A stretch of DNA of 64,000 bases, taken from positions 1-64,000 of the forward strand of contig JAAVBX010000023.1 of assembly GCA_014802625.1 (NCBI GenBank), in the 5' to 3' direction. Source of the stretch: a bacterium. GTDB lineage: Bacteria > Bacteroidota > Bacteroidia > Bacteroidales > Muribaculaceae. A model generated the notes under the pieces. It did not search any database. It saw nothing but the letters and a program-made list of their open reading frames with translations, and was not told the origin of the DNA. A program made the position numbers and the translations under genes. Numbering within the stretch: the first letter of the stretch is position 1; every line of letters begins with the position of its first letter. This document shows, one piece after another, positions 53,832-64,000 of this stretch.

Positions 53832-53844
53832 TAAACGTAAGATT

Positions 53845-56800
53845 ATGTTTTCCAAGTTTTTTATTGATCGGCCTATTTTCGCCACGGTGCTTGCTATTCT
53901 CATGGTGCTTGCAGGCGCGATGACGGTGTTCACTCTTCCGATCGCGCAATATCCTGATATTACTCCCCCGACAGTGATGGTCTCGGCATCTTATCCGGGT
54001 GCTGACGCTACCACGGTGGCTCAGACTGTGGGCGAGCCTATAGAACAGCAGATAAATGGTATCGAAGGGATGCTGTATATGAGCAGTAACTCCGGTTCTG
54101 ACGGCAGCTATTCTCTTACCGTCACATTTGAGAATGGCACGGATCTTGATGAAGCGGCTATCGACATTCAAAACCGTATGCAGGAAGCGAATGCCCAGCT
54201 TCCGACTGTAGTGAAGGAAGAGGGTGTGAGCGTTTCAAAAAATTCCTCCAATCAGGTGCTTTTTCTTGCCCTTCAGGCCCCGGATGACTCAGGCTACGAT
54301 GCGCTGTATCTGACGAACTACGCCCAATTAAACATTATTGACCCATTATCGAGAGTAAGTGGTGTTGGAGGAGTATCGGCATTTGGTGGTGGTGAATATA
54401 GCATGAGAATATGGCTTGACCCCGAATTGATGGCGGCTCGCGGATTGACGCCTGCGGATATTGAAACAGCCATCCAGGCTCAGAATATGGAGGTGTCGGC
54501 AGGAAGCGTAGGTGATCCCCATAGCGGTAAAGCTGAGTTTGAATACTCTCTGGTGAGTCATGGACGCTTAACAGATGTCACAGAGTTCGGGGATATCGTC
54601 GTGCGCTCCGGAGCTGATGGCATTATCCGTTTAAAGGATGTCGCCAAGGTTGATCTTGGAAGTGAAAGCTATTCAAATGTTGCCCGTCTGAACGGGAGGC
54701 AGGTATGTCTCATTGGTGTCCAGCAGCTACCCGGTGCGAATGCTCTTGATGTGGCAGATGGCGCTTTGGCCGAGATGCAAAGACTAAGTAAATATTTTCC
54801 GGAAGGTGTCACATTTAAGGTAGTTCAGAACTCTACTGACTTCGTTCGTGCGTCACTGGATGATTTGCTTACGACATTTTTGCTTACATCGCTTATCGTG
54901 ATGATTGTCATCATGATATTTCTGCAGAACTGGCGTGCTGTAGTGATTCCAATGATAACGATTCCCGTGTCGCTGATAGCTACCTTCGCGGTGATGAAAC
55001 TTATGGGTTTTTCACTTAATACATTGACTCTTTTCGGTCTTGTTCTTGCGATTGCCATTGTTGTCGATGATGCCATAGTCGTTGTTGAGGATTGTTCTCG
55101 TATTGTTGATAAGGGTGAGCTTAATTCCAAGCAGGCAGCTATAAAAGCAATGAACGAGCTGACGGGGCCGATTATTGGCGAGGTACTCGTTTTAATGTCG
55201 GTATTTATTCCCACTGCATTTATTTCGGGTATCACGGGACAGCTTTATAAACAATTCGCATTGACGATCGCTGTTTCAACAGCTTTTTCAGGCTTTAACG
55301 CATTAACCCTTACACCTGCCCTGTGCGCTCTTTTCCTTACTCCCAGAAAGCAAACCAAGTTCATTCTTTTTGTGTGGTTCAATAAATTCTGGAGCAAATG
55401 TGAGGCTTTATATGAAAAGGTGATTAATGGAATGCTCGGGCATCCCGTTGTTTCGTTAATTGTTTTCTTTATTCTCGCCGGTATAGGCATATGGGGCTAT
55501 ATAGTTTGGCCATCAAGCTATATTCCTTCTGAAGATATGGGTTATTTCATGACGAGCATTCAACTTCCTGAGAATGCATCCCTCGAACGCACAGATAAAA
55601 TCGTCAATGGACTAACTGAAAAGATTATCAAAGAAGTCCCCGGTATCGCTGATGTCAATTCAATCAGCGGTTTCTCCTTTCTTGCTGATGGAGCGGGTTC
55701 GAATCTCGCGATATTGATGATCGAACTCAAGCCATGGAAGGATAGAAACTCTGATGAAGGAGTCGACCGCCTGATGGCGATGACAGATGAAATCGGTGCA
55801 CGATATTTTCCGGAAGCTCAGATTTTTTCAGTTAATCCTCCTGCCATCCCCGGACTTGGTGTTTCCGGAGGTTTACAACTTCAGTTGCTTGATATCAATA
55901 ATTACGGAGCAGCCGAGATGGAGAAAGCGATTGCTGCCATTCAGGAGGCTGCATCCCATGATAAGAGGATTGCATCCGTCACATCGATGTATCAAGGTGA
56001 GGTGCCCCAATATGAACTCAAGGTCAATCGCGACAGAGCCACTGCACTCGGTCTTGATCTTGCTGACGTTTATTCCGCTATTTCCTCCTATCTCGGCAGT
56101 AACTATGTCGATGACTTCATGATTTTTGGAAAGTCTTTTCAGGTGATTCTTAAAGGTGACGCAGCCAGCACCCGCAACACGGAGAGTTTACGTCAGATTT
56201 CGGTTAGGAATTCTGATGGAGAGATGGTGCCTCTTGAAGCTTTCACATCTGTAGTGCCGATAATGGGTCAGAGTTCCGTCAGCCGTTACAACATGTATAC
56301 AACCGCATCCATTACAGCAAATGCCGCGAAGGGTGTGAGCTCCGCAACGGCAATTGAGGCAATGGAGGAAATCGTTAGGGAGGCTGTAGGAAATCACTAC
56401 TCTTACGCTTGGACCGGGGAGGCATATCAAGAAACACAGGCGTATACGACCATTTCCTTTGTATTTGTGTTTGCAATTATCATGACGTTACTTGTCCTTG
56501 CCGCGCAATATGAGAGTTGGACCGATCCTATAGCTGTCATATTAAGTATGCCGGTGGCTATAATGGGCACCGTGCTTGGATGTATTTTTATGAGCCAAAG
56601 CGTCAGCATCTACACTCAGATCGGATTAATTCTGCTATTAGGTATGTCAGCTAAAAATGCTATTCTAATCGTTGAATACGCGATGGACTTCCGGAAAGCG
56701 GGAGTGCCTATACGTAAGGCGGCTCATGATGCCGGCGTGATACGTTTCCGTCCGATTATGATGACAGCTTGCGCTTTTGTATTCGGAGTTCTCCCTATGA

Positions 56801-57018
56801 TGTTTGCGACAGGTGCCGGCGCCAATAGCCGCAAAGCGTTAGGCACAGCTGTTGTATTCGGGATGGCGTTGAATGGACTAATCGGTACTATTTTCGTTCC
56901 TGTCTTCTGGGAAGTATTGCAACGTTTCAATGAGAAATATTTATCAAAGATATTTCCACCAAAATCCGGAATACTTCCGAACGCAACTACAGATGAATCC
57001 GGAGCGGCTTCAGTGTAA
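53845..57018 (+). CDS. RND-family multidrug efflux permease (AcrB-like)
   Basis: 1057 aa, the usual HAE-1 length. It starts MFSKFFIDRPIFATVLAILMVLAG; the proton-relay Asp pair is in AIVVDDAIVVVED near residue 405; a matching second half ends with the LLGMSAKNAILIVEYA helix. Twelve transmembrane segments and two large periplasmic loops are expected. It exports hydrophobic compounds or bile salts using the proton motive force. Substrate cannot be told from sequence. Last gene of the operon, followed by a strong terminator. Confidence 0.96.
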   Translation: MFSKFFIDRPIFATVLAILMVLAGAMTVFTLPIAQYPDITPPTVMVSASYPGADATTVAQTVGEPIEQQINGIEGMLYMSSNSGSDGSYSLTVTFENGTDLDEAAIDIQNRMQEANAQLPTVVKEEGVSVSKNSSNQVLFLALQAPDDSGYDALYLTNYAQLNIIDPLSRVSGVGGVSAFGGGEYSMRIWLDPELMAARGLTPADIETAIQAQNMEVSAGSVGDPHSGKAEFEYSLVSHGRLTDVTEFGDIVVRSGADGIIRLKDVAKVDLGSESYSNVARLNGRQVCLIGVQQLPGANALDVADGALAEMQRLSKYFPEGVTFKVVQNSTDFVRASLDDLLTTFLLTSLIVMIVIMIFLQNWRAVVIPMITIPVSLIATFAVMKLMGFSLNTLTLFGLVLAIAIVVDDAIVVVEDCSRIVDKGELNSKQAAIKAMNELTGPIIGEVLVLMSVFIPTAFISGITGQLYKQFALTIAVSTAFSGFNALTLTPALCALFLTPRKQTKFILFVWFNKFWSKCEALYEKVINGMLGHPVVSLIVFFILAGIGIWGYIVWPSSYIPSEDMGYFMTSIQLPENASLERTDKIVNGLTEKIIKEVPGIADVNSISGFSFLADGAGSNLAILMIELKPWKDRNSDEGVDRLMAMTDEIGARYFPEAQIFSVNPPAIPGLGVSGGLQLQLLDINNYGAAEMEKAIAAIQEAASHDKRIASVTSMYQGEVPQYELKVNRDRATALGLDLADVYSAISSYLGSNYVDDFMIFGKSFQVILKGDAASTRNTESLRQISVRNSDGEMVPLEAFTSVVPIMGQSSVSRYNMYTTASITANAAKGVSSATAIEAMEEIVREAVGNHYSYAWTGEAYQETQAYTTISFVFVFAIIMTLLVLAAQYESWTDPIAVILSMPVAIMGTVLGCIFMSQSVSIYTQIGLILLLGMSAKNAILIVEYAMDFRKAGVPIRKAAHDAGVIRFRPIMMTACAFVFGVLPMMFATGAGANSRKALGTAVVFGMALNGLIGTIFVPVFWEVLQRFNEKYLSKIFPPKSGILPNATTDESGAASV

Positions 57019-57040
57019 GACTTTCATGTAAGCTATAAAA

Positions 57041-57081
57041 TACGGGAGCGACCGATATATTACCCTCCGGTCGCTCCCGTA
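57041..57081 (+). terminator. terminator after the efflux operon
   Basis: 14-bp stem TACGGGAGCGACCG / CGGTCGCTCCCGTA with a 13-nt loop, 23 bp past the permease stop. Confidence 0.8.
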
Positions 57082-57119
57082 GTAATTTCAAGCCTCCCAC
57101 CCTTATGGTAATAATAAAA

Positions 57120-57155
57120 AACTGCCCATACTCTTATCTAAGAGTATGGGCAGTT
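57120..57155 (-). terminator. rho-independent terminator after glgP
   Basis: 15-bp stem AACTGCCCATACTCT / AGAGTATGGGCAGTT with a 6-nt loop. On the minus strand it is followed by TTTTATTATTACC. It faces the efflux terminator back to back. Confidence 0.9.
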
Positions 57156-57199
57156 AATCGTAAGGTAGAATTTCCTCAAGGGGAATCTATTCAGTCAAA

Positions 57200-59761
57200 T
57201 CAGATCCAGCGGACATATGCGAAGTCCATGCGGTGAGGCAGTTCCGCATTCTTCGGATACATACGCAAAGCGTAGCGGAACATGCCGGCTTCTTTAATCT
57301 TCAGCTTGAGAGAATATGTGAATATGTCGCCCTCCTTAGAAACAATCTTGAGATCCTGGGTGCCGTCGAAAGTGCTTTCGCCGTCATGGTCGCGATAGTA
57401 AACGAGTTCTACACCGATTGAATCGCCAAGACCCTTGGTGTCAATCTTACAGCTTACCTCAAGATCTGAGCCGGTTGTGAGGGGTGAAGTCACCACGTCG
57501 TTGTAATCTACGCTCAGAACCTGCACATCGAACCACTTGGATACGACCTCCTCTTTCCATGCTACGATCTCGCGAGCTTTAGCGAAATCATGAGCTGCGA
57601 GCTTAGCCGCACGCTTTGCTTCCGGCTTGTAGAAACGAGAGATATAGTCATCAAGCTGACGCTTCATAGTGAAAATCGGAGCGATATGACCGATTGAACG
57701 CTTGATATACTGTATCCATTCGGGGCTGTAACCCTTGTAGTTCTTGTTGAAATACAACGGGATAATCTGGTTCTCCAGCATAGAATAGATAGTAGCTGCG
57801 TCAAGCTGGTCCTGCTGAGCGTTGTCGGTGTATGTGATCTTCTCTGTCAATGCCCATCCGGCCTCTTCATCGAGCTTGTAGCCCTCATACCACCAACCGT
57901 CAAGCACTGAGAAGTTGAGGACACCGTTCATTTCGGCCTTCTCGCCGGAAGTGCCTGATGCCTCAAGAGGACGCGTAGGAGTATTCAGCCAGATATCAAC
58001 GCCGGTGACAAGGCGTTTAGCCACAATCATGTTATAGTCCTCAAGGAAGATGATCTTACCCTGGAATTGCGGCATCTTGGAAATCTCGACGATACGCTGA
58101 ATCAGGCCTTGTCCTGCTCCGTCAGCCGGGTGAGCCTTACCTGAGAAGATGAACTGAACAGGATACTGCTCATTGTTCACAATCTTAGCCAAACGATCAA
58201 GGTCAGTGAAGAGAAGATGAGCACGCTTGTAGGTTGCGAAGCGACGGGCGAAACCAATGATAAGAGCGTTCGGATTAATCTTGTCAAGGATCTTGACAAC
58301 TGCCGAGGGATCGCCCTGATTCTTGAGCCATTTCTCCTTGAAGTCTTTCTTTACGAAGTCGATGAATTTATTCTTCATCGTCATTCGCATATTCCAGATT
58401 TCGTCATCACCTACCTCGAAGATTCCCTTCCAGGCTTCGGGATTTGACTGATCCTCGAATACTTCAGGACCGAGTTTCTCTGCATAGAATGCTTTCCATT
58501 CGCTTGCCGCCCATGTGGGCATGTGGACACCGTTTGTCACGTAACCTACGTGAGACTCTTCGGGGCTGTAGCCCTTCCAAATTCCCGCAAACATCTTTTT
58601 CGATACTTCGCCATGGAGCCAGCTTACACCATTTGCTTCCTGACAGGTATTGAGGGCGAAGACGCTCATTGAGAAGCGTTCGTTGGTATCGGGATTCTCG
58701 CGACCCATATTGATAAGGTCGTTCCAGGAGATACCGAGTTTAGCGGGATATTCTCCGAGATATTTGCCGAAGAGGCTCTCCTCGAAGTAGTCGTGACCTG
58801 CGGGTACGGGAGTATGTACGGTGTAAAGCGAGGTTGCGCGTACCATCTCCAGGGCCACGTTGAAGGGGAGGTGATCCTGCTGCACATAATCCACCAGACG
58901 CTGGAGATTAAGGAGTGCGGCGTGACCTTCGTTGCAGTGGTAGAGATCAGTCTTGATGCCGAGCTTATTGAGCATGAGCACACCACCGATACCGAGCAGA
59001 TACTCCTGCTTGATACGATTCTCCCAGTCGCCACCGTAGAGTTTATGTGTAATCTGACGGTCGAACTCAGAGTTGCGGTCGAAGTCGGTGTCAAGCAGAT
59101 AGAGCTTCATGCGGCCAACGTTAACACGCCATATGTGAGCGTAAACAATGCGGCCGGGATAAGGCACCTCAAGCACCATGGGCTGTCCATTCTCATCGAG
59201 CACCTGATCGATAGGAAGCTGCTCGAAATTCTGGGGCTCATAGTTAGCCACCTGCTGACCGTTGATAGAAAGGCTCTGTGAGAAGTAGCCGTAACGGTAC
59301 AGGAAGCCTACGGCTGTCATGTTGACACGGCTGTCGGAAGCCTGCTTGATATAGTCACCGGCGAGCACACCAAGACCGCCGGAGTAGATTTTGAGACAGT
59401 TGCACAATCCATATTCCATCGAGAAATATGCCACAGAGGGGATGTCATTGTGCATGGGTTGCTTCATGTAGGCTTTGAAAGAATCATAGACGAGGTTGAT
59501 TCTGTCCATGAATGCCTTGTCGTCCAGGATCTCTTTCAGACGCTCATAGCTGATCTGCTGAAGCAGCATAACGGGGTTCTCGCCCACTTTACGCCAGAGG
59601 TCGTGGTCAATGTCGCGGAAGAGGCTCTTGCCTTCGCTATTCCATACCCACCAAAGGTTCTTGCTCATTTCCTCCAGGGGGTTGAGCTGTTTGGGAAGCT
59701 CAGTTGACACAGTGATATTGTGCCATGTGGGCTGATTGGAATTACTTACTTGAAGTTTCAT
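57200..59761 (-). CDS. glgP: alpha-glucan phosphorylase (GT35, DUF3417 type)
   Basis: 853 aa. The N-terminal DUF3417-like segment ([19 protein letters not shown] near 26) is followed by a GT35 phosphorylase domain: YFSMEYGL near 115, [10 protein letters not shown] near 275, and FAYKRAH-type block [10 protein letters not shown] near 520. The PLP-lysine region is [14 protein letters not shown] near 610. It releases glucose-1-phosphate from glycogen or maltodextrin. It lies 77 bp downstream of the glycogen synthase gene, so synthesis and breakdown are encoded together. Confidence 0.94.
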   Translation of the reverse strand: MKLQVSNSNQPTWHNITVSTELPKQLNPLEEMSKNLWWVWNSEGKSLFRDIDHDLWRKVGENPVMLLQQISYERLKEILDDKAFMDRINLVYDSFKAYMKQPMHNDIPSVAYFSMEYGLCNCLKIYSGGLGVLAGDYIKQASDSRVNMTAVGFLYRYGYFSQSLSINGQQVANYEPQNFEQLPIDQVLDENGQPMVLEVPYPGRIVYAHIWRVNVGRMKLYLLDTDFDRNSEFDRQITHKLYGGDWENRIKQEYLLGIGGVLMLNKLGIKTDLYHCNEGHAALLNLQRLVDYVQQDHLPFNVALEMVRATSLYTVHTPVPAGHDYFEESLFGKYLGEYPAKLGISWNDLINMGRENPDTNERFSMSVFALNTCQEANGVSWLHGEVSKKMFAGIWKGYSPEESHVGYVTNGVHMPTWAASEWKAFYAEKLGPEVFEDQSNPEAWKGIFEVGDDEIWNMRMTMKNKFIDFVKKDFKEKWLKNQGDPSAVVKILDKINPNALIIGFARRFATYKRAHLLFTDLDRLAKIVNNEQYPVQFIFSGKAHPADGAGQGLIQRIVEISKMPQFQGKIIFLEDYNMIVAKRLVTGVDIWLNTPTRPLEASGTSGEKAEMNGVLNFSVLDGWWYEGYKLDEEAGWALTEKITYTDNAQQDQLDAATIYSMLENQIIPLYFNKNYKGYSPEWIQYIKRSIGHIAPIFTMKRQLDDYISRFYKPEAKRAAKLAAHDFAKAREIVAWKEEVVSKWFDVQVLSVDYNDVVTSPLTTGSDLEVSCKIDTKGLGDSIGVELVYYRDHDGESTFDGTQDLKIVSKEGDIFTYSLKLKIKEAGMFRYALRMYPKNAELPHRMDFAYVRWI

Positions 59762-59838
59762 ATTTTGGTTATTAGTTGAGATTTATTAATTTATTTGGTT
59801 GCCGGAATCAATATTTACGGAGACGCCGGCTCCCTATG

Positions 59839-61503
59839 TTAAGCCTTATGACGTTTTAAGACATTTGAGAGTGCGATATCAAATGCTTTCTCATAATCTT
59901 TTATGAAGTATTGCCAGTCCGCTTTCCGGGCTGTAGCGGCGGCTGCCGAGCGAGCTTTCTGAATCTCATTGGAGGATTGCTCCATATACTTTTCGGCTGC
60001 CTCAGCGATACCCTCGCAGGATGCAGTATAGTTTCTATCGGTGCGAGGAAGCACGAATACCCCTGTCTTGTCAAGAGAATTCGTGAAATTGGAAAGCACC
60101 CATTGTCCGAATCCCGCTTTATCGGTGGTGATGGTCGGTACCCCGAAAGCCACACTTTCCAACGGTGTGTAGCCCCATGGTTCATAATATGAGGCGAAAA
60201 CAGTCAGATCAAGCGCGGGTAAAAGATCGTAATATCCGATGTTTACGATGCCGTCATTCCCGTCAAGATAACAAGGAACATATATGATTTTGACGTTCTT
60301 CCCACGTTTTGAGTCACTGAGTTCGCGCAGACGACAGCAGACGCTGTCAGAGTCCTCATTATTAAGACGATGTGTGAGATAATCGACTGCCGGCTGATCA
60401 TGTCCGTCATGATAAAGATCCATCAAGAGTTCACCGGATGGCTCTTTCACCCATGCGGGGACAAGCACGAGTGCTAAGATATCCTGATCTTCCTTAGTTA
60501 CTTTTTCACCAAGGGTGATCATTGAATCGATATAAAGGTCAAGTCCTTTGTTGCGGTATTCGTTACGTCCCGAGGTGGCTATAATAAAAGTGCTGTCAGA
60601 ATATTTTTTACCCGTCAACGCTTCAGCGATTTTCAGCAGACGTTCACGCCCGCTTTTACGTTGCTGGTTGTATGTGCGCTGACCCGGTAGGAAATCAGGT
60701 TCAAAGCCGTTGGGAGTTACGACCTGAGGAGTGATACCGAGGAGTTGTGTGCATTCGCGAGCGGTCACTTCGCTGACAGTCGTGAAACAGTCGGCATTGT
60801 GAGCGGCCGCTTTTTCAAGGGAATGTTTCGACTCCATATTGAGCTCGCGGGCCATCTGGTCGCCATCGTAGCCATCAAAATATTCGTATAGAGCTTTGCC
60901 GTTGCCGCATATGGATCGACCGATGCTTGTGGCGTGTGTTGTGAATACGGTAGCGATAGATGGCATCTCGCTCTTTAGCCAAAGGAGACCCATGCCTGTT
61001 GTCCATTCATCAAAATGGGCTACAGTTCTACCCTTCTCCCCTTTCAAGTGCTTTGTTAATTCCTTTATGACAATTGCCGAGGCAACGGCGAAGGCACAAG
61101 CCTCCTCATAGTCGCCGTATGCGTGAAGGGAGTCAACACCATATTCATTCCACATCCGGCCGTAAATCTCATTGAGGTGGCCCATGAGATGCTGAAATTT
61201 CACAAGCACGACTATTGGGGAGCCGGGAATATTCCAGCGTCCTACACGGATTGTAATGTTTTCAGGGAGTGACAGGGAGGAAGCGGCACTCTTCAGAAGC
61301 GTTTTGCGTTCTACGAATGTGGGGGACGGATTCCGGTCTGACCAGACATCAGGACCAATGAAGATAAGATTGTCACCCAGCATTTTCTTGAGTTCCCGCG
61401 CTTTAGTGGAAAGCACTGTATATATACCGCCTATTTTATTGCAGACCTCCCATGAGGTCTCAAACAATAAATCAGGCTGTTTCAATTCTGAGGATTTCAG
61501 CAT
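59839..61503 (-). CDS. glycogen synthase, eukaryote-type (GT3-like)
   Basis: 554 aa from the ATG at 61503. An ATG ten codons upstream (61533) is also possible, but M at 61503 sits the usual distance before LLFETSWEVCNKIGGIYTVL, the conserved start of the GT3/animal-yeast-type glycogen synthase used by Bacteroidota. Further motifs: HFDEWTTGMGLLWLK, TTHATSIGR, SGRNEYRNKGLDLYID and the C-terminal EPWGYTPLESVAFGVPTITTD. It elongates alpha-1,4-glucan, in this family from UDP-glucose. A consensus promoter lies at 61597-61628. Confidence 0.92.
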   Translation of the reverse strand: MLKSSELKQPDLLFETSWEVCNKIGGIYTVLSTKARELKKMLGDNLIFIGPDVWSDRNPSPTFVERKTLLKSAASSLSLPENITIRVGRWNIPGSPIVVLVKFQHLMGHLNEIYGRMWNEYGVDSLHAYGDYEEACAFAVASAIVIKELTKHLKGEKGRTVAHFDEWTTGMGLLWLKSEMPSIATVFTTHATSIGRSICGNGKALYEYFDGYDGDQMARELNMESKHSLEKAAAHNADCFTTVSEVTARECTQLLGITPQVVTPNGFEPDFLPGQRTYNQQRKSGRERLLKIAEALTGKKYSDSTFIIATSGRNEYRNKGLDLYIDSMITLGEKVTKEDQDILALVLVPAWVKEPSGELLMDLYHDGHDQPAVDYLTHRLNNEDSDSVCCRLRELSDSKRGKNVKIIYVPCYLDGNDGIVNIGYYDLLPALDLTVFASYYEPWGYTPLESVAFGVPTITTDKAGFGQWVLSNFTNSLDKTGVFVLPRTDRNYTASCEGIAEAAEKYMEQSSNEIQKARSAAAATARKADWQYFIKDYEKAFDIALSNVLKRHKA

Positions 61504-61596
61504 TTTAGATAAATTGTCGAATTTTACCTGCATACGGCGCTACCTGCGGGCGCCAAGCCAATGATTATAAGACATTGGCCTTGTGTTTATAGATTG

Positions 61597-61628
61597 CAAA
61601 ATTAATAACTTTCTTTGAAATATGCAAA
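61597..61628 (-). promoter_or_regulatory. Bacteroidota-type promoter of the glycogen operon
   Basis: On the minus strand: TTTG at 61625-61628, a 20-nt spacer, TAATTTTG at 61597-61604. It lies about 95 bp before the chosen glycogen synthase start. Confidence 0.8.
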
Positions 61629-61684
61629 TAATCATATGTTTAACACTCTTATTTAGCTTATGCTATCCTCTAAAATATGTTAAA

Positions 61685-61731
61685 CCGCCCGACAGAACCT
61701 TTAATTTATGGTTAAAGGTTCGGTCGGACGG
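61685..61731 (-). terminator. hairpin terminator after fumarase gene
   Basis: 16-bp stem CCGACAGAACCTTTAA / TTAAAGGTTCGGTCGG (one mismatch), extended by CCG/CGG, with a 7-nt loop. It lies just past the fumarase stop. No clear U-run. Confidence 0.7.
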
Positions 61732-61774
61732 AATAGGTTGATGCTAAATTCTATATGAATTCTTGCCGTGATTT

Positions 61775-63418
61775 TTATTTGCAATCCATCGGACAACGAG
61801 GTTTGATTTGCTTGAAGAAGTCGTTGCCCTTATTGTCTACCAGGATGAACGCCGGGAAATTTTCTACTTCAATTTTCCAGATTGCCTCCATGCCGAGTTC
61901 GGGATATTCAAGGAGCTCAACATTCTTGATGCTGTCTTTGGCGAGGATAGCCGCAGGACCACCTATCGATCCTAGGTAGAAACCTCCATGCTTCTGACAT
62001 GCATCCGTCACCTGCTGTGAGCGATTGCCTTTTGCAATCATTATCATTGAGCCACCGGCAGCCTGGAACTGGTCGACGTAGCTGTCCATACGGCCTGCAG
62101 TAGTAGGACCGAAGGAACCCGAGGGCATCCCCTCCGGCTTTTTAGCGGGGCCTGCGTAGTAGATGGGATGATTCTTCAGATATTCGGGCATGGGTTCACC
62201 TGCGTCGAGACGCTCTTTGATTTTTGCGTGGGCTATATCACGACCTACGATTATCGTACCCTTGAGTGAGAGACGTGTGGAAACAGGATACTTGTCGAGG
62301 TCGGCGAGCACCTCCTCCATCGGACGGTTAAGGTCAATCTCGATTACCTCTCCCTCACCGGCTTTGCGATACTCCGCAGGAATAAGTTCGCCGGGGAATT
62401 CGTCAAGCTTCTCTATCCAGAGACCGTCACGGTTGATTTTAGCCTTCACATTACGGTCGGCCGAGCAGCTTACGCCCATGCCTACAGGGCATGAGGCTCC
62501 ATGGCGAGGTAGACGTACGACACGAATATCATGTGCAAAATATTTTCCGCCGAATTGTGCGCCTAGACCGAGGTTTTGGGCAGCCTCAAGCAGTTCCTTC
62601 TCCAATTCGATGTCACGGAATGCCTGGCCATACTCATTACCATGCGTAGGAAGAGTGTCGTAATATTTAGCTGATGCTTTCTTGACAGTGGCAAGATTCA
62701 CTTCAGCCGAGGTGCCTCCGATGACAAATGCGATATGGTAGGGAGGACAGGCTGCCGTGCCGAGTGATTTCATCTTTTCGATAAGGAATGGCACGAGTGT
62801 CTTCTTGTTGAGAATCGCCTTTGTTTCCTGATATAGATAGGTCTTGTTGGCCGAACCGCCACCTTTCGCGATAAAGAGGAACTTGTATTCATCACCCTCT
62901 GTCGCGTGTATCTCGATCTGTGCCGGGAGATTGCAGCCGGTATTCACCTCGTCATACATTGTCAGGGGCGCGTTCTGAGAGTAACGGAGATTGTTTTCCG
63001 TATAGGTTTTATAGACACCCAGCGAAATCTTTTCCTCATCATCGCATCCGGTCCATACCTGCTGTCCCTTATATGCGGCGCATATGGAGGTGCCGGTATC
63101 CTGACAGAACGGAAGTACGCCTTTGGCTGCAACCTCAGCATTGCGAAGCATGGTCAGCGCTACAAATTTGTCATTCTCGGATGCTTCGGGATCGTTGAGG
63201 ATCTTGGCGACCATCTCGTTGTGTTCCCTGCGGAGCATAAAGGAGCAGTTGTGTGATGCGACGTTGGCTATGACTGTGAGAGCCTCCGGGTCAACCACGA
63301 GCATTTCATGGCCGTTCCAATCCTCTACTTTCACATAGTCTTTAGTTATGAGCTGATACTCTGTCGTGTCTTTCCCGAGCGGGAAAGGTTCCTGATAATG
63401 GAATGGTTTAGTAGGCAT
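61775..63418 (-). CDS. fumA: class I fumarate hydratase
   Basis: 547 aa, the single-chain class I enzyme. The N-terminal alpha part has the cluster cysteine C105 in [11 protein letters not shown]. Further likely [4Fe-4S] ligands are in TAACPPYH and GASCPVGMG. The C-terminal beta domain has [15 protein letters not shown] and [11 protein letters not shown]. It interconverts fumarate and malate and is oxygen-sensitive. In a propionate/succinate producer it serves the reductive branch leading to succinate, consistent with mutAB in the same window. Monocistronic. Confidence 0.95.
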   Translation of the reverse strand: MPTKPFHYQEPFPLGKDTTEYQLITKDYVKVEDWNGHEMLVVDPEALTVIANVASHNCSFMLRREHNEMVAKILNDPEASENDKFVALTMLRNAEVAAKGVLPFCQDTGTSICAAYKGQQVWTGCDDEEKISLGVYKTYTENNLRYSQNAPLTMYDEVNTGCNLPAQIEIHATEGDEYKFLFIAKGGGSANKTYLYQETKAILNKKTLVPFLIEKMKSLGTAACPPYHIAFVIGGTSAEVNLATVKKASAKYYDTLPTHGNEYGQAFRDIELEKELLEAAQNLGLGAQFGGKYFAHDIRVVRLPRHGASCPVGMGVSCSADRNVKAKINRDGLWIEKLDEFPGELIPAEYRKAGEGEVIEIDLNRPMEEVLADLDKYPVSTRLSLKGTIIVGRDIAHAKIKERLDAGEPMPEYLKNHPIYYAGPAKKPEGMPSGSFGPTTAGRMDSYVDQFQAAGGSMIMIAKGNRSQQVTDACQKHGGFYLGSIGGPAAILAKDSIKNVELLEYPELGMEAIWKIEVENFPAFILVDNKGNDFFKQIKPRCPMDCK

Positions 63419-63612
63419 TCTTTTTATGGTTTAGATTCTACTCGCGAAATTACAAAAAAAACTCCGACTAAAAAATTATCCCCGCTAAATTTTTTATCTC
63501 TACTATCTTCTGCCAAATATGTCATCATTTTGTGCCGGTCTCTCTTTATGATTTTTTAACTTTTATGGTTTTGTGGATTCCCTTAATCATTCCGTTTATG
63601 GATTTTTTTTGA

Positions 63613-63620
63613 TAATTTTG
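63613..63620 (+). promoter_or_regulatory. -7 element for the right-edge gene
   Basis: TAATTTTG (TAnnTTTG) 40 bp before the ATG at 63661. No TTTG at the ideal distance. Confidence 0.4.
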
Positions 63621-63660
63621 CAAATTGGCAAAATCATTTCGTCATAAATCTTAAATAAGA

Positions 63661-64000
63661 TGAAGTTTAAAGGATATATATATTGTCTTGCGGTGGCCAT
63701 CGTAACTGCCGTCTGCTATTGTGCCACTCCGGACGCAGAGGCGGCGACACGGACAAAAGCGCGCACCACGTCATCAACCAAGAAGAAATCTTCTTCCAAG
63801 CGGAGAACTACGTCTTCTAAAAAGAGAACAGCTGTTTCTTCAAGTAGCAAGCGCACAAAATCCTCCGGGACGAAGAGAAGAAAATCCACTGCATCACGCA
63901 CTCGCAAGTCGACACCGAAGAAGACAACTGTTTCGACTCCGGTGGAAAGACCTTCTGATGATCCTCTGACTTTGCAGGTCAATTCAGCGATTCTCGAATG
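63661..64000 (+). CDS. exported protein with Ser/Thr/Lys/Arg-rich segment, partial
   Basis: Open from the ATG at 63661 to the window edge (113 codons, no stop). A signal peptide is visible (MKFKGYIYCLAVAIVTAVCY, continuing to about residue 28). A low-complexity stretch of about 65 residues follows, made of Ser, Thr, Lys and Arg (for example TKKKSSSKRRTTSSKKR), then RPSDDPLTLQVNSAILEW, where a folded domain seems to begin. The basic segment resembles the linkers that tether exported proteins to peptidoglycan or DNA. Family not recognised from the visible part. Confidence 0.8.

Noticed and set aside
63716..63982. 88-aa minus-strand frame opposite the right-edge gene
   Set aside because: It is the mirror of the Ser/Lys/Arg-rich segment, giving an artificial Val/Glu/Leu-rich product.

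Overview
The window looks like a chromosomal stretch of a gut-type Bacteroidales, most likely Muribaculaceae or a close relative. The evidence is internal. Promoters follow the Bacteroidota pattern (TTTG, 20 nt, TAnnTTTG). There is a type IX secretion (type B) C-terminal domain, a DUF6029 outer-membrane barrel, an Omp28-like lipoprotein, a two-subunit methylmalonyl-CoA mutase, a eukaryote-type glycogen synthase paired with a DUF3417-type glucan phosphorylase, and a GTPase-motif-deficient EF-G paralog. I see no rRNA, CRISPR array, insertion sequence or prophage.

Layout. 1-0.46 kb: tRNA cluster (three Gly-GCC, one Leu-GAG) on the minus strand with a clear promoter. 0.5-6.8 kb: TPR protein and a minus-strand thiol-redox operon (TlpA-like, DUF6029 barrel, Omp28 lipoprotein, DsbD). 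7.1-12.2 kb: plus-strand 2-oxoacid oxidation genes (iorA, iorB, aminotransferase, CoA-transferase), which together could turn aromatic amino acids into arylacetates. 12.2-16.3 kb: AT-rich accessory patch with a GNAT enzyme, a 950-bp gene-free region carrying six same-orientation GTGRAAC repeats, an HTH regulator and a T9SS cargo protein. 16.4-25.5 kb: a first uvrA, a small membrane protein, a secreted leucine-rich-repeat protein, then an operon of BadF-type kinase, SGNH hydrolase, thioredoxin-like DUF5106 protein, DoxX and mnmA.

25.5-32.9 kb: bifunctional nuclease, argR, an ArgC-like protein without its catalytic cysteine, ssb, speA, truA, ligA. 33-36.1 kb (minus): flavodiiron protein, DNA glycosylase, DedA and rpe in one operon. 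36.3-40.5 kb: dihydrouridine synthase, second uvrA, small lipoprotein. 40.4-47.6 kb (minus): U32 peptidase, smpB, Yip1-like membrane protein, and methylmalonyl-CoA mutase subunits mutB and mutA. 47.8-50.9 kb (minus): ftsE and the EF-G2-like gene. 51.2-57.0 kb: a complete tripartite RND efflux operon. 57.2-63.4 kb (minus): glycogen phosphorylase and synthase, then class I fumarase. A partial secreted protein with a basic low-complexity stretch runs off the right edge.

Most of the window is housekeeping. The observations I rate highest are: the ArgR/ArgC-like pair in which both the arginine-contact aspartates and the catalytic cysteine are replaced; the EF-G paralog with the catalytic histidine replaced by alanine; the thiol-redox operon whose outer-membrane barrel has a CX4C pair in its last hairpin; the six-copy repeat array upstream of the HTH gene; and the coupling of a flavodiiron protein with a DNA glycosylase.
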